A DNA stretch of 46,825 nt from an uncultured SAR86 cluster bacterium (GTDB lineage Bacteria > Pseudomonadota > Gammaproteobacteria > Magnimaribacterales > AG-339-G14), in NCBI GenBank assembly GCA_902589965.1, contig CACIUX010000009.1, forward strand, positions 1 to 46,825, written 5' to 3'. The notes under the pieces were generated by a model. That model saw nothing but the letters and a program-made list of their open reading frames with translations, made no database searches and was not told the DNA's origin. Shown here in pieces: positions 15,158 through 22,562 of the stretch (its first letter is position 1; every line of letters starts with the position of its first letter). A program made the position numbers and the translations under genes.

Positions 15158-16257
15158 GCTGATTCAAAATTTTCTTTTTTACGCACTTCATTTCCATCTT
15201 CATCTTCAATCTTAAGCGGTAAATAGATAGAAAATTTTGTACCGGAAGAGGAGCTCTCACATTCTATTGCTCCGCCATGTTGACTGACTATTCCTTGAGC
15301 AATTGAGAGCCCAAGACCAGACTTAATTTCTTTACTGGAAACAAGAGGAAAAAATATTGAGTCAATTATTTCTTCTGGAATACCAGGACCATTATCAATA
15401 AAAGATATTTCACAAGTGGTTTTGTGAAATGTCCTGTTGATAAAAGTTCCGAAATGTATTCTGGTTTTAAGAGAAATTTTATTTTCTCGATCGGTAGTTT
15501 TCATGGCATCAACTGAATTATTTGCCAAGTTGTAGAGGACTTGAGTTATGAGTGAAGAATCAATGTTCAATTCAGGTAAAGTAGGATCGTAATCTTTAGT
15601 GATTTGGATTTTATCTGTAGAAATACTTCCTAGATATTCTGGAATAGTTTCAAGGATTGCGTGAATGTTCACTTCTGTTGGCTGGATCTCAAACTGTCTG
15701 TCTAAAATTTTTGTAACCAAATCACTCAATCTTTCAGTCTCTTTTAATATGATTTTTGTATAGTCCTTGAGCTCATCATTTTTTAATTTTGGTTCAAGAA
15801 GTTGTGTAGCACCTTTAATGCCACTAAGAGGATTTCTTATTTCATGAGCCAAACCCTTAGAAAAAGTAGCTGTTACAGTTGAAATAGTTTGTCTTTTCAT
15901 TCTGTTTAATTCTTTTGTTTGATTAGCATCATAAAATTCATAAAGAAGATATTTTTTTGAATCTATCTCAAAAAAATTAATTTCATAGGTGCAAACTTTC
16001 TCAAGACCTCCTTTCAAATAAATTTTTCGTCTAGATTTTTCTAAAGAATCTTTTTCTGCAAGAAGTCTTTTAAGTTCAAACATGTTGCTAGGGTTTTCTG
16101 AAAATATATTTTCAATTCCTCTACCCTCACTGTTTTTTGAATCAAACAGTAAAAAAGCTTCTGCCTCGTTGCTTGCAAAAACAAAATTTAAGTTTTCGTC
16201 AACAACCAAAACTTTGGAAGAAATATTTTCCATAGTTTTTTTAAGAAGTTTTTTCAT
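15154..16257 (-). CDS. ntrB: Nitrogen-regulation sensor histidine kinase NtrB
   Basis: A 367-residue cytoplasmic kinase/phosphatase with a PAS domain (about 10-110), the phospho-accepting His138 in GLAHEIRNPLSGIKGATQLL and an ATP-binding domain with LANNSVDAM (N box), DNGPGIPEE (G1) and KSGLGLSIAQGIVSQHGG (G2). These are the hallmarks of NtrB/GlnL, which phosphorylates NtrC under nitrogen limitation and is switched to phosphatase by PII. No membrane segment is present. All catalytic motifs are intact although the partner NtrC is truncated, so phosphotransfer signalling should still work. It lies 106 bp downstream of glnA, the classical glnA-ntrB-ntrC order. Confidence 0.94.
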   Translation of the reverse strand: MKKLLKKTMENISSKVLVVDENLNFVFASNEAEAFLLFDSKNSEGRGIENIFSENPSNMFELKRLLAEKDSLEKSRRKIYLKGGLEKVCTYEINFFEIDSKKYLLYEFYDANQTKELNRMKRQTISTVTATFSKGLAHEIRNPLSGIKGATQLLEPKLKNDELKDYTKIILKETERLSDLVTKILDRQFEIQPTEVNIHAILETIPEYLGSISTDKIQITKDYDPTLPELNIDSSLITQVLYNLANNSVDAMKTTDRENKISLKTRIHFGTFINRTFHKTTCEISFIDNGPGIPEEIIDSIFFPLVSSKEIKSGLGLSIAQGIVSQHGGAIECESSSSGTKFSIYLPLKIEDEDGNEVRKKENFESA

Positions 16258-16319
16258 ATATTAAATATCAACTTGAGACTTTGAAATTAATCTCAGACTA
16301 ATTCCTTTTGAGTTTTAAT

Positions 16320-16337
16320 CTTTGATTAACTTCAAAG
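16320..16337 (-). repeat. Inverted repeat between glnA and ntrB
   Basis: A 6-bp perfect stem with a 6-base loop (CTTTGA-N6-TCAAAG) lies in the 106-bp glnA-ntrB gap. It has no T-run, so it could be a partial terminator, an mRNA processing or stability element that lets glnA outexpress ntrBC, or chance in AT-rich DNA. A short palindrome CTTTGCAAAG lies between it and the glnA stop. Confidence 0.3.
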
Positions 16338-16363
16338 TTTCTGTCACTTCCTTTGCAAAGTAT

Positions 16364-17344
16364 TTACTTTGTTAGAGTACCAACAATATGAGCAAGTATT
16401 TTATAAGGATCAGCATTTGAAGCAGGTCTTCTATCTTCAAGATATCCATTCCAATCGTGCTCAACAGTGTAAACAGGTATTCGAATACTCGCTCCTCTAT
16501 CGCTTACACCAAAAGAAAATTTTTCAATGCTTTGAGTTTCGTGAAGACCAGTGAGTCTCATATCGTTATCAGAACCATAAGATGCAATTCCTTCTTCATG
16601 TACTTCACCAAGTTTTTCGCAATAAGACGTAAAAAGTTCCTCAGAGCCTTTTGTACGCATCTCTTCATTCGAAAAATTAGAGTGCATTCCAGATCCATTC
16701 CAGTCTCCTGTTTTTGGCTTAGGATGGATATTTACTCCAACGCCAAATTCCTCAGCGACCTTAAAAAGTAAGTATCGACTCATCCATAGATCATCAGCTG
16801 CTTTTATTCCTTTACCGAAACATTGATATTCCCATTGACCCAAAGCTACCTCTGCATTTGTTCCTGTTAGGGTAATACCTATATCTAAACAAGCTTGTAA
16901 ATGTGCATCTGATATTTCTCTTCCGACTACATTTCCAGCTCCCACACCACAATAATATTCACCTTGCTCTCTGGGAGTTCCATCTTCCCACCCTAAAGGT
17001 TCACTAGTAATAGGATCTGTGAAGAAAAACTCTTGCTCAAAACCGAACCACCATTCATCAGTAACAACTTCTTCAGCAGCAGCTCTGAAGTTAGAAGGGT
17101 GCACAGTGTGATCTGCAGCATGAACTTGAGTTAGCACAAAATCATGACCATTAGGATTTGAATAAGTTTGAACAGGAAGAAGAAGACAATCTGAGCTTCC
17201 ACCTTCCGCTTGTTGTGTTGAAGAACCATCAAACGACCAATCTGGTGGCGTGTCTTCATCAGTAGCTTTTACCTTGCTTCGCATGTTGGCTTCAGGTTGA
17301 TAACCATCTAACCAAATGTATTCGTATGTTTTATAATCTGACAT
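16364..17344 (-). CDS. Glutamine synthetase type II (eukaryotic-type GSII)
   Basis: A 326-residue glutamine synthetase, making glutamine from glutamate, ammonia and ATP. It is not the roughly 470-residue GSI of E. coli. It shows GSII signatures: EYIWLDG near the start, WSFDGSSTQQAEG, FGFEQEFFF, TNAEVALGQWEYQC, GDWNGSGMHSNFS and the C-terminal RGASIRIPVY and EDRRPASNADPY. GSII is octameric or decameric and lacks the adenylylation loop of GSI, so GlnE control would not apply. A strong ribosome-binding site (AAGGAG) precedes the ATG. It occupies the glnA position upstream of ntrB-ntrC, and a palindrome and an extended -10 lie upstream of it. Confidence 0.92.
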   Translation of the reverse strand: MSDYKTYEYIWLDGYQPEANMRSKVKATDEDTPPDWSFDGSSTQQAEGGSSDCLLLPVQTYSNPNGHDFVLTQVHAADHTVHPSNFRAAAEEVVTDEWWFGFEQEFFFTDPITSEPLGWEDGTPREQGEYYCGVGAGNVVGREISDAHLQACLDIGITLTGTNAEVALGQWEYQCFGKGIKAADDLWMSRYLLFKVAEEFGVGVNIHPKPKTGDWNGSGMHSNFSNEEMRTKGSEELFTSYCEKLGEVHEEGIASYGSDNDMRLTGLHETQSIEKFSFGVSDRGASIRIPVYTVEHDWNGYLEDRRPASNADPYKILAHIVGTLTK

Positions 17345-17373
17345 TTTTAACTCCTTAAATGTTTAACTGAGCT

Positions 17374-17382
17374 AAAATAGCA
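17374..17382 (-). promoter_or_regulatory. Candidate extended -10 promoter of the glutamine synthetase gene
   Basis: The minus strand reads TGCTATTTT, an extended -10 (TGn plus TATTTT), about 30 bp before the glnA ATG. No convincing -35 occurs 16-18 bp upstream, which is typical of activator-dependent sigma70 promoters. I find no sigma54 -24/-12 element (TGGCAC-N5-TTGC) in this gap. Confidence 0.4.
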
Positions 17383-17409
17383 GAATCAGTGATTATTAAT
17401 AGCGCAATA

Positions 17410-17428
17410 ATGTATTAAATTAATACAT
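17410..17428. promoter_or_regulatory. 19-bp perfect palindrome upstream of glnA, candidate NtrC site
   Basis: ATGTATTAAATTAATACAT is a perfect 9-bp inverted repeat around one central base, centred about 40 bp upstream of the extended -10. Its size matches sites for Fis-type HTH dimers; classical NtrC sites are also dyads of 17-19 bp, although with GC-richer arms. It lacks a T-run and is AT-only except for one G/C pair, so it is a poor terminator for the upstream yqiA. Confidence 0.45.
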
Positions 17429-17441
17429 ATTTTGCCCTAAT

Positions 17442-18002
17442 TTAAAGCAAAAAGTCAAAAATTTGCTCTATTTTATCTTCAAAATTCTCGAATTGATGAT
17501 TTCCATTCTTAGATGATTCTATTTTGCTTTCTTTAAATTTTTTTAAGGAAAGTCTTTGGTCAAGAACTTCGTCACCCTCCTGCGCAAGTAGAAAATGATT
17601 CTTAGGAAAAGTAAGTGTTGGAGTAGAATATTTTTTTAAATTATTATAATCACCCATAGAAAAAGTATCTTTTTTTCCATTATTAAAGTTCTCATAACTG
17701 CCAACAATATTGACCATACCGGTTAAATGATCATCCACTACTGGATTTATATAAACTCCTTTCACATTGTATTTATTTGCAAAATAACAAGAATAAAATC
17801 CCCCCATTGAACTTCCAATAAAGCCGACAATTTCGTTTTCAGGTATCAATATTTCAATGAGGTTAACAACTTTATCTGTTGATAAAGGCAAGTCAGGAAT
17901 TAAAATTTTATCGCCAATACCTTTGTCGTTAAGATATTTTTTACAAAGCTGGGCTTTTGAAGAAGAACTAGAGCTATTGAAACCGTGCAGGTAAATTATC
18001 AC
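17442..18002 (-). CDS. yqiA: YqiA-like esterase (alpha/beta hydrolase)
   Basis: A 186-residue single-domain alpha/beta hydrolase. MIIYLHGFNSSSSSSKAQL matches the start of E. coli YqiA, the nucleophile Ser65 is in GSSMGG, and His169 in GNHQFENFED is the catalytic histidine. E. coli YqiA is an acyl-CoA/short-ester esterase with a preference for palmitoyl-CoA and p-nitrophenyl esters; the native substrate is not established. The start is a GTG at 18002 inside the 3' end of yqiB (29-bp overlap), chosen because homologous residues begin there. It is followed by the glnA promoter region. Confidence 0.85.
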   Translation of the reverse strand: MIIYLHGFNSSSSSSKAQLCKKYLNDKGIGDKILIPDLPLSTDKVVNLIEILIPENEIVGFIGSSMGGFYSCYFANKYNVKGVYINPVVDDHLTGMVNIVGSYENFNNGKKDTFSMGDYNNLKKYSTPTLTFPKNHFLLAQEGDEVLDQRLSLKKFKESKIESSKNGNHQFENFEDKIEQIFDFLL

Positions 18003-18417
18003 TTTCAGCTAATCCTTCTTTTGAGCAAAACTCTAGAAATTCATTAAGAAATTTATTCCATTGAGTTCTTTCATCTCTTTGAAATCCAAACTTCTGAACT
18101 GTAGGAATAATATCAATTAGGTTATTATGAAAGCCCTGAAGGGAGATAACTTCTGCCATCTTTGCTTCTAAATAAACTCTTACTTTAAAGGTCGTTTTTT
18201 CTTCAACTGCATTTATATTGATATTCAATTCAATATCAAAAGTATAATTTGATAGTTTAGTTGTATTTATTGAGACCTTTTTATTTTGATCTTTAATAGG
18301 AATTTCAAAAACTTTCTTTTTAATTTTATCAAAATCTACTACTAGGGAATTCAAAAGAAAAAAGTTCCTTTCAAATAAAGAATGAAGATTTTTAAGTTTG
18401 AGATATTCCTTCATCAA
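17974..18417 (-). CDS. yqiB: DUF1249 protein YqiB
   Basis: A 147-residue protein of the DUF1249/YqiB family. The typical pattern is visible: an N-terminal helical part LKLKNLHSLFERNFFLLNSL, then VRVYLEAKMAEVISLQGF, matching the 'V+LYhDA+MAEV' core of the family, and a C-terminal acidic-aromatic helix QWNKFLNEFLEFC. Function is unknown. It overlaps yqiA, as in E. coli where yqiB, cpdA and yqiA are neighbours near parE; cpdA and parE are not here. Confidence 0.8.
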   Translation of the reverse strand: MMKEYLKLKNLHSLFERNFFLLNSLVVDFDKIKKKVFEIPIKDQNKKVSINTTKLSNYTFDIELNININAVEEKTTFKVRVYLEAKMAEVISLQGFHNNLIDIIPTVQKFGFQRDERTQWNKFLNEFLEFCSKEGLAESDNLPARFQ

Positions 18418-18449
18418 ATCAGTCTATAAAATACATTTTAAAATTCAAC

Positions 18450-19043
18450 TCAATCATAAGAATTCCATAACATATTTGCCACAAGAGTTCGATACGGTTT
18501 CCACTTGATAGAAATTTCTTCAAGTTCCATTTCTGAAGGACGATTAGAAAGTTTTTTTAATTTTTGTACGCTAATTTGTAGCCCAAGGTCTCCTACTGGC
18601 CAGATGTCTTCTCTTTTAAGAGATGCCAGCATGTAGCAATCTGCTGTCCACTTACCTATACCTTTGATTTTACATAGTTCTTTTCTGAGGTTTTCATCAT
18701 TCATTTTATGTAAGGTTGAAAAATCTAATTTTCCATCAATGCACGCATTGGCAAGCCCGGTGCAATAATCAATTTTTTGTCTGCTCAACCCTGTTTTTTG
18801 GAGATCTTTTTTTGAAACTTTTAAAAAGTTTTCAGCTTCAAAAGGCGAAACTATTTTTGCTAGTCTATCGAAGATGGCTTTTGCTGAAGCCACAGATAAT
18901 TGCTGTTCACATATCAATCTCACTAATCCTTCAAATCCTTTTTCCCTTTTAAAGGGAACTATTTTAGGAATAGAACTTATTAATTCTTCAAGGTCCTTAT
19001 CAGACTTTAAAAGGTAAGAAAGTTGCTCCTTTTGAGAAGTCAT
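18450..19043 (-). CDS. DNA-3-methyladenine glycosylase II-like (HhH-GPD)
   Basis: A 197-residue base-excision glycosylase of the AlkA/HhH-GPD superfamily. It contains ICEQQLSVASAKAIFDRL (the conserved QQ-S-A helix), the helix-hairpin-helix IKGIGKWTADCYMLASL (126-142) and the catalytic Asp152 in WPVGDLGLQ. There are no [4Fe-4S] cysteines. It lacks the N-terminal TBP-like domain of E. coli AlkA and so resembles the shorter yeast Mag1-type enzymes. It should excise alkylated bases such as 3-methyladenine. It overlaps the next upstream gene by 4 bp (ATGA). Confidence 0.88.
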   Translation of the reverse strand: MTSQKEQLSYLLKSDKDLEELISSIPKIVPFKREKGFEGLVRLICEQQLSVASAKAIFDRLAKIVSPFEAENFLKVSKKDLQKTGLSRQKIDYCTGLANACIDGKLDFSTLHKMNDENLRKELCKIKGIGKWTADCYMLASLKREDIWPVGDLGLQISVQKLKKLSNRPSEMELEEISIKWKPYRTLVANMLWNSYD

Positions 19044-20176
19044 ATGTTTTTAAAGGGTAAAAGGGTGCTAGCATCTTGATGATAATCTTTAATATATTTG
19101 TCTTCTCTGAGTAGAAAATCATTTATAGCTAGGCTGAAATCATAGTTTTCAATCCAGTGAGAAGAAAATGTGAAAGTAGGCTCAAACCCTCTTTTAATCT
19201 TGTGTTCACCTTGCACGCCAGGATCAAATCTCTTGATGTTTTTTTCAATACAAAAATCTATACCTTGGTAATAACAACACTCAAAATGCAGAGCATCAAA
19301 ATCACTAGAAGCTCCCCAGTATCTTCCGTATAAATTATTTTGATCATAAAAGAAAAAAGAGCCAGCAACCGCTCGACTATTTTTATATGCCAGGATGATT
19401 AATATGTTGTCAGCAATGGTTTGCGTTATCTCTTCAAAGAAATCTTTATTCAAGTAACCAGAATGGCCGCTTCTCCTAAGATGAGTGTTTACATAGAAGG
19501 AATAGAAATCATCAACAACATCTAAAGATATTTCATTCCCTGTAAACCGCTTTATCTCAAGATCTTGTTCAGCAATTTTTCTTCTTTCTTTTTTTAAATT
19601 TTTTCTATTTCGTGAGGAGAAAAAATCTAAAAAGTGATCAAAACTTTCATAGTTATTATTTTTCCACATGAACTGAACATTCTTTCTAGTACTGAGCCCA
19701 AGAGATTCAAAAAGATCTTTTTCATCTTCTTCTGGAAAAAGAATGTGCCAAGAAGATATCTCGTTTTCCTTAGATACTTTCTGTATAGCTTTAAAAATTT
19801 GTTCAGCAGTATTTTTTTTATCATTCAATTTGGAATATAGAATTCTTGGACCAGTTGCAGGCGTGAATGGAATCGATGAGACAAACTTTGGGTAATAATA
19901 TTTTTTATGTTGGTAGTATGCATTTGCCCAGCTGTAATCAAAGACAAATTCACCTTGTGAATTATTTTTTAAATAAAGAGGCATTGCTCCAATTAATGAT
20001 TCTTCCTTCCACAAGGTGACATGAAATGGCTGCCACCCAGTCCTTTCCGATACGCATCCGGATTCTTCTAAAGCATTTAAAAAATCAAAGGATAGAAAGG
20101 GATAACTTTCATGATTTAATGAATCCCAAGAATGTTTTTCTACATCTTTAATTTGTGAAAGAAACTTTATATGCAT
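19040..20176 (-). CDS. FemAB/GNAT-like protein (DUF482, peptidogalycan family)
   Basis: About 378 residues counting from the ATG at 20176 (MHIKFLSQIKDVEKHSWD), which gives the usual family N-terminus; an upstream TTG at 20218 would overlap ubiA. Family marks are WQPFHVTLWKEESLIGAMPLYLK, a stretch rich in YYPKFVSSIPFTPATGPRIL, the basic SSRNRKNLKKERRK and a GNAT-like second half (AVAGSFFFYDQNNLYGRYWGA, FDPGVQGEHKIKRGFEP). The family has the double GNAT fold of FemAB aminoacyl transferases, but no activity is established. It sits between ubiA and the DNA glycosylase, 1 bp after the ubiA stop. Confidence 0.78.
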   Translation of the reverse strand: MHIKFLSQIKDVEKHSWDSLNHESYPFLSFDFLNALEESGCVSERTGWQPFHVTLWKEESLIGAMPLYLKNNSQGEFVFDYSWANAYYQHKKYYYPKFVSSIPFTPATGPRILYSKLNDKKNTAEQIFKAIQKVSKENEISSWHILFPEEDEKDLFESLGLSTRKNVQFMWKNNNYESFDHFLDFFSSRNRKNLKKERRKIAEQDLEIKRFTGNEISLDVVDDFYSFYVNTHLRRSGHSGYLNKDFFEEITQTIADNILIILAYKNSRAVAGSFFFYDQNNLYGRYWGASSDFDALHFECCYYQGIDFCIEKNIKRFDPGVQGEHKIKRGFEPTFTFSSHWIENYDFSLAINDFLLREDKYIKDYHQDASTLLPFKNI

Positions 20177-20177
20177 A

Positions 20178-21023
20178 TTAGAAACCAAAAAGAATTCCAA
20201 AAAATAGAAAAACTCCAATCCAGTTATTACCTTTAAAAATTGAAAGGTAAATTTGTCTCAACCCTAAGTTGATTTGAAAGTTTTGGAAAAAAACAATTCC
20301 AAAACACAAGGATAAAAAGAAGAAAAAGGAAAGATCTAGATTAAGCGAAAGACCTACAAAAAAGTAGATAAATAAATGGGCCAACCCTAAAAGAAAAACC
20401 CATTTCTCCTTTCTTCTACCAAAATATCTAGCTGAGTTACCTATATTTAATTTTTCATCGTCAGCAGCATCTATCATCCCATAGACAGTATCGTAAGCAA
20501 TAACCCAAAGAAAATTAGCTAAAAATATAACCCAAGTGATTAATGAAAGATTATCCTGTGAAGCGAATGCAATCGGTATGCCAAAAGAGAACGCCAATCC
20601 TAATATCGTTTGTGGAATTGCTAAAAATCTCTTTGCCAGAGGATAAAGAAGAATTAACAGGGCTGCACCCAGTCCCATGTATATGCTTAATTCATTTAAT
20701 TGGAAAAGAATCCATACGGAAGGAATGCTCAGAAAGCCAAATAAAATCAATGCTTCAAAAGAAGATACTTTTCCGGACGCAATTGGTCTTTGGCTTGTTC
20801 GGAGTACTTTCGAATCAATGTCTTTATCGAAAAAATCGTTGATTACACATCCCATAGATCTAGCAAAAAAAGCACCCAGACAAAATAACCATATAGTCTT
20901 CATATCTACAGAAGCATCTGATGCTAACAAAAGAGCACAAAGAGTGGGCCAAAGAAGCAAAAGAGTTCCAATGGGCTTATCCAACCTCATTAGGTAAGCG
21001 TAATTTCTAACTCTTTCCATCAT
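20178..21023 (-). CDS. ubiA: 4-hydroxybenzoate polyprenyltransferase UbiA
   Basis: An integral membrane prenyltransferase of about 282 residues that attaches the polyprenyl tail to 4-hydroxybenzoate in ubiquinone synthesis. The two Asp-rich motifs that bind Mg-prenyl diphosphate are present: NDFFDKDID and YDTVYGMIDAADDEK. The N-terminal signature is RLDKPIGTLLLLWPTLCALLLAS. I use the ATG at 21023; a TTG at 21050 would add nine residues but has no better start signal. It is transcribed away from a rubredoxin gene, an arrangement also seen near ubiCA in pseudomonads. ubiC is absent here. Confidence 0.94.
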   Translation of the reverse strand: MMERVRNYAYLMRLDKPIGTLLLLWPTLCALLLASDASVDMKTIWLFCLGAFFARSMGCVINDFFDKDIDSKVLRTSQRPIASGKVSSFEALILFGFLSIPSVWILFQLNELSIYMGLGAALLILLYPLAKRFLAIPQTILGLAFSFGIPIAFASQDNLSLITWVIFLANFLWVIAYDTVYGMIDAADDEKLNIGNSARYFGRRKEKWVFLLGLAHLFIYFFVGLSLNLDLSFFFFLSLCFGIVFFQNFQINLGLRQIYLSIFKGNNWIGVFLFFGILFGF

Positions 21024-21073
21024 GGTGTTATATAATTCCTGCTCATCCAATCTAGCATAAAACTTTATTATTT

Positions 21074-21268
21074 ATGGAAGAATACAAGAAATGGGAATGC
21101 ATAGTTTGCGGCCTAATTTATGATGAGGCAGAAGGGTGGCCTGATGACGGAATACCACCTGGAACCAAATGGGAAGATGTTCCGGTTGATTGGGTCTGCC
21201 CGGATTGCGGTGTAGGCAAAGAAGATTTCGATATGGTACCTTTTGAAGGGGCTGGAAAAAGTTATTAA
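21074..21268 (+). CDS. Rubredoxin
   Basis: A 64-residue one-domain rubredoxin. Four cysteines (Cys9 and Cys12 in WECIVCG; Cys42 and Cys45 in [13 protein letters not shown]) form the Fe(Cys)4 site, with the expected [22 protein letters not shown] between them. It acts as a one-electron carrier in the cytosol, for example to oxygenases or oxidative-stress enzymes. No alkane hydroxylase or rubredoxin reductase gene is in the window, so its partner is unknown. Its stop shares a base with the next gene's ATG (TAATG). Confidence 0.97.
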   Translation: MEEYKKWECIVCGLIYDEAEGWPDDGIPPGTKWEDVPVDWVCPDCGVGKEDFDMVPFEGAGKSY

Positions 21269-22494
21269 TGTCCTATACAACAAAAATCTTAATATCCATG
21301 CTTTTGGGTATTGGATTAGGATCGTTAATCAATTTATTTTTACTTGAACTATCGCTAATTAATATCGCATTAAATTTATTTGATGCTGTTGGTGAAATTT
21401 TTATTTCATCTCTTAAGTTGATGGTAGTTCCTCTTGTATTTTTTTCTTTAGTGTCAGGAGTGGCTCAAATTGAAAATTCAAAAGAACTAGGTTCAATTAG
21501 TTTTAAAGCTATTATCTTTTATCTAATAACAACCGCATTGGCCATCTCAACGGCACTATTTTTCGCTAATTTTTTTAATCCTGGAGATGGGGTAGGCTTA
21601 GAAACATCATCAACTTATTCAGCACCTGAAGCTCCATCTTTGAAGGAAGTCTTAATAAATATTATTCCCACTAATCCTATTCAAGCTATGGCAGATGGAG
21701 AAATGTTACAAATCATAGTCTTTTCGATATTAGTAGGATTTGCAATTAAAGGGATGGGGACCTATTCAGTAGGGACTTCAAACTTTTTCAAATCAGGAAA
21801 TGACTTAATGCTGCGCTTGGTAGAAATCATAATTATGTTTGCACCTTTAGGAATTTTTTGTCTTTTGGCCTCCATATTTTCCGAAATAGGTTTTTTTATA
21901 ATTTATGACTTAGCAGGTTATTTCTTTCTACTCTCGTTTGTATTGATATTTCATGCTTTGGTTACTTACGGATCAATACTTTCATTTTTTAGACTAAATC
22001 CATTCATTTTCTTTAGAAAACTCAGAGAGGTTTTGTTATTTGCATTCAGTACATCGTCTAGCAGCGCAACAATGCCGTTAACTTTAAAAACAGTTCAAGA
22101 AAAATTTGGTGTTGATAAGTCAGTTGCATCATTTTGTATTCCTCTTGGAGCAACCATAAACATGGATGGAACTGCAATTATGCAAGGCATTGCAACAGTT
22201 TTCATTGCTCAAGCTTATGGTGTTGATTTACAAATTACAGATTATTTAATGGTTATTTTGACAGCTACTTTAGCCTCAATTGGAACAGCTGGCGTTCCGG
22301 GTGTAGGTCTTATAATGCTGGCAATGGTTTTACAACAAGCTGGTCTTCCTGTGGAGGGAATCGCTTTGATCATAGGTGTGGATAGACTTTTAGATATGAT
22401 CAGAACAGCAGTAAATGTATCTGGAGACTCAATGATTGCTTGTATTATTTCTTCAACTCAAGGCAACTTGAATAAATCAAAATTCTTTGATTGA
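21268..22494 (+). CDS. Dicarboxylate/amino acid:cation symporter (DAACS family)
   Basis: A 408-residue inner-membrane transporter of the glutamate/aspartate/C4-dicarboxylate symporter family. It has the serine-rich reentrant loop TSSSSATMPLTLK and the cation/substrate motif GATINMDGTAIMQG, followed by GTAGVPGVGLIML and VDRLLDMIRTAVNVSGDS, all diagnostic. It would couple Na+ or H+ entry to uptake of acidic amino acids or dicarboxylates. It is translationally coupled to rubredoxin (TAATG), though a functional link is not obvious. The exact substrate cannot be decided from motifs. Confidence 0.92.
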   Translation: MSYTTKILISMLLGIGLGSLINLFLLELSLINIALNLFDAVGEIFISSLKLMVVPLVFFSLVSGVAQIENSKELGSISFKAIIFYLITTALAISTALFFANFFNPGDGVGLETSSTYSAPEAPSLKEVLINIIPTNPIQAMADGEMLQIIVFSILVGFAIKGMGTYSVGTSNFFKSGNDLMLRLVEIIIMFAPLGIFCLLASIFSEIGFFIIYDLAGYFFLLSFVLIFHALVTYGSILSFFRLNPFIFFRKLREVLLFAFSTSSSSATMPLTLKTVQEKFGVDKSVASFCIPLGATINMDGTAIMQGIATVFIAQAYGVDLQITDYLMVILTATLASIGTAGVPGVGLIMLAMVLQQAGLPVEGIALIIGVDRLLDMIRTAVNVSGDSMIACIISSTQGNLNKSKFFD

Positions 22495-22516
22495 GTTGTT
22501 TTTAAACTCATATAAT
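22487..22516 (+). promoter_or_regulatory. Sigma70 promoter of the membrane pyrophosphatase gene
   Basis: TTGATT (22487-22492), an 18-bp spacer and a consensus TATAAT (22511-22516) lie before the pyrophosphatase gene. The -35 overlaps the end of the symporter gene. A strong ribosome-binding site AGGAGAA lies about 6 bases before the ATG at 22563. Confidence 0.6.
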
Positions 22517-22562
22517 AAAAGACAATTTTCTGATAAATTAGCGCGATCTTTAGGAGAACTTT

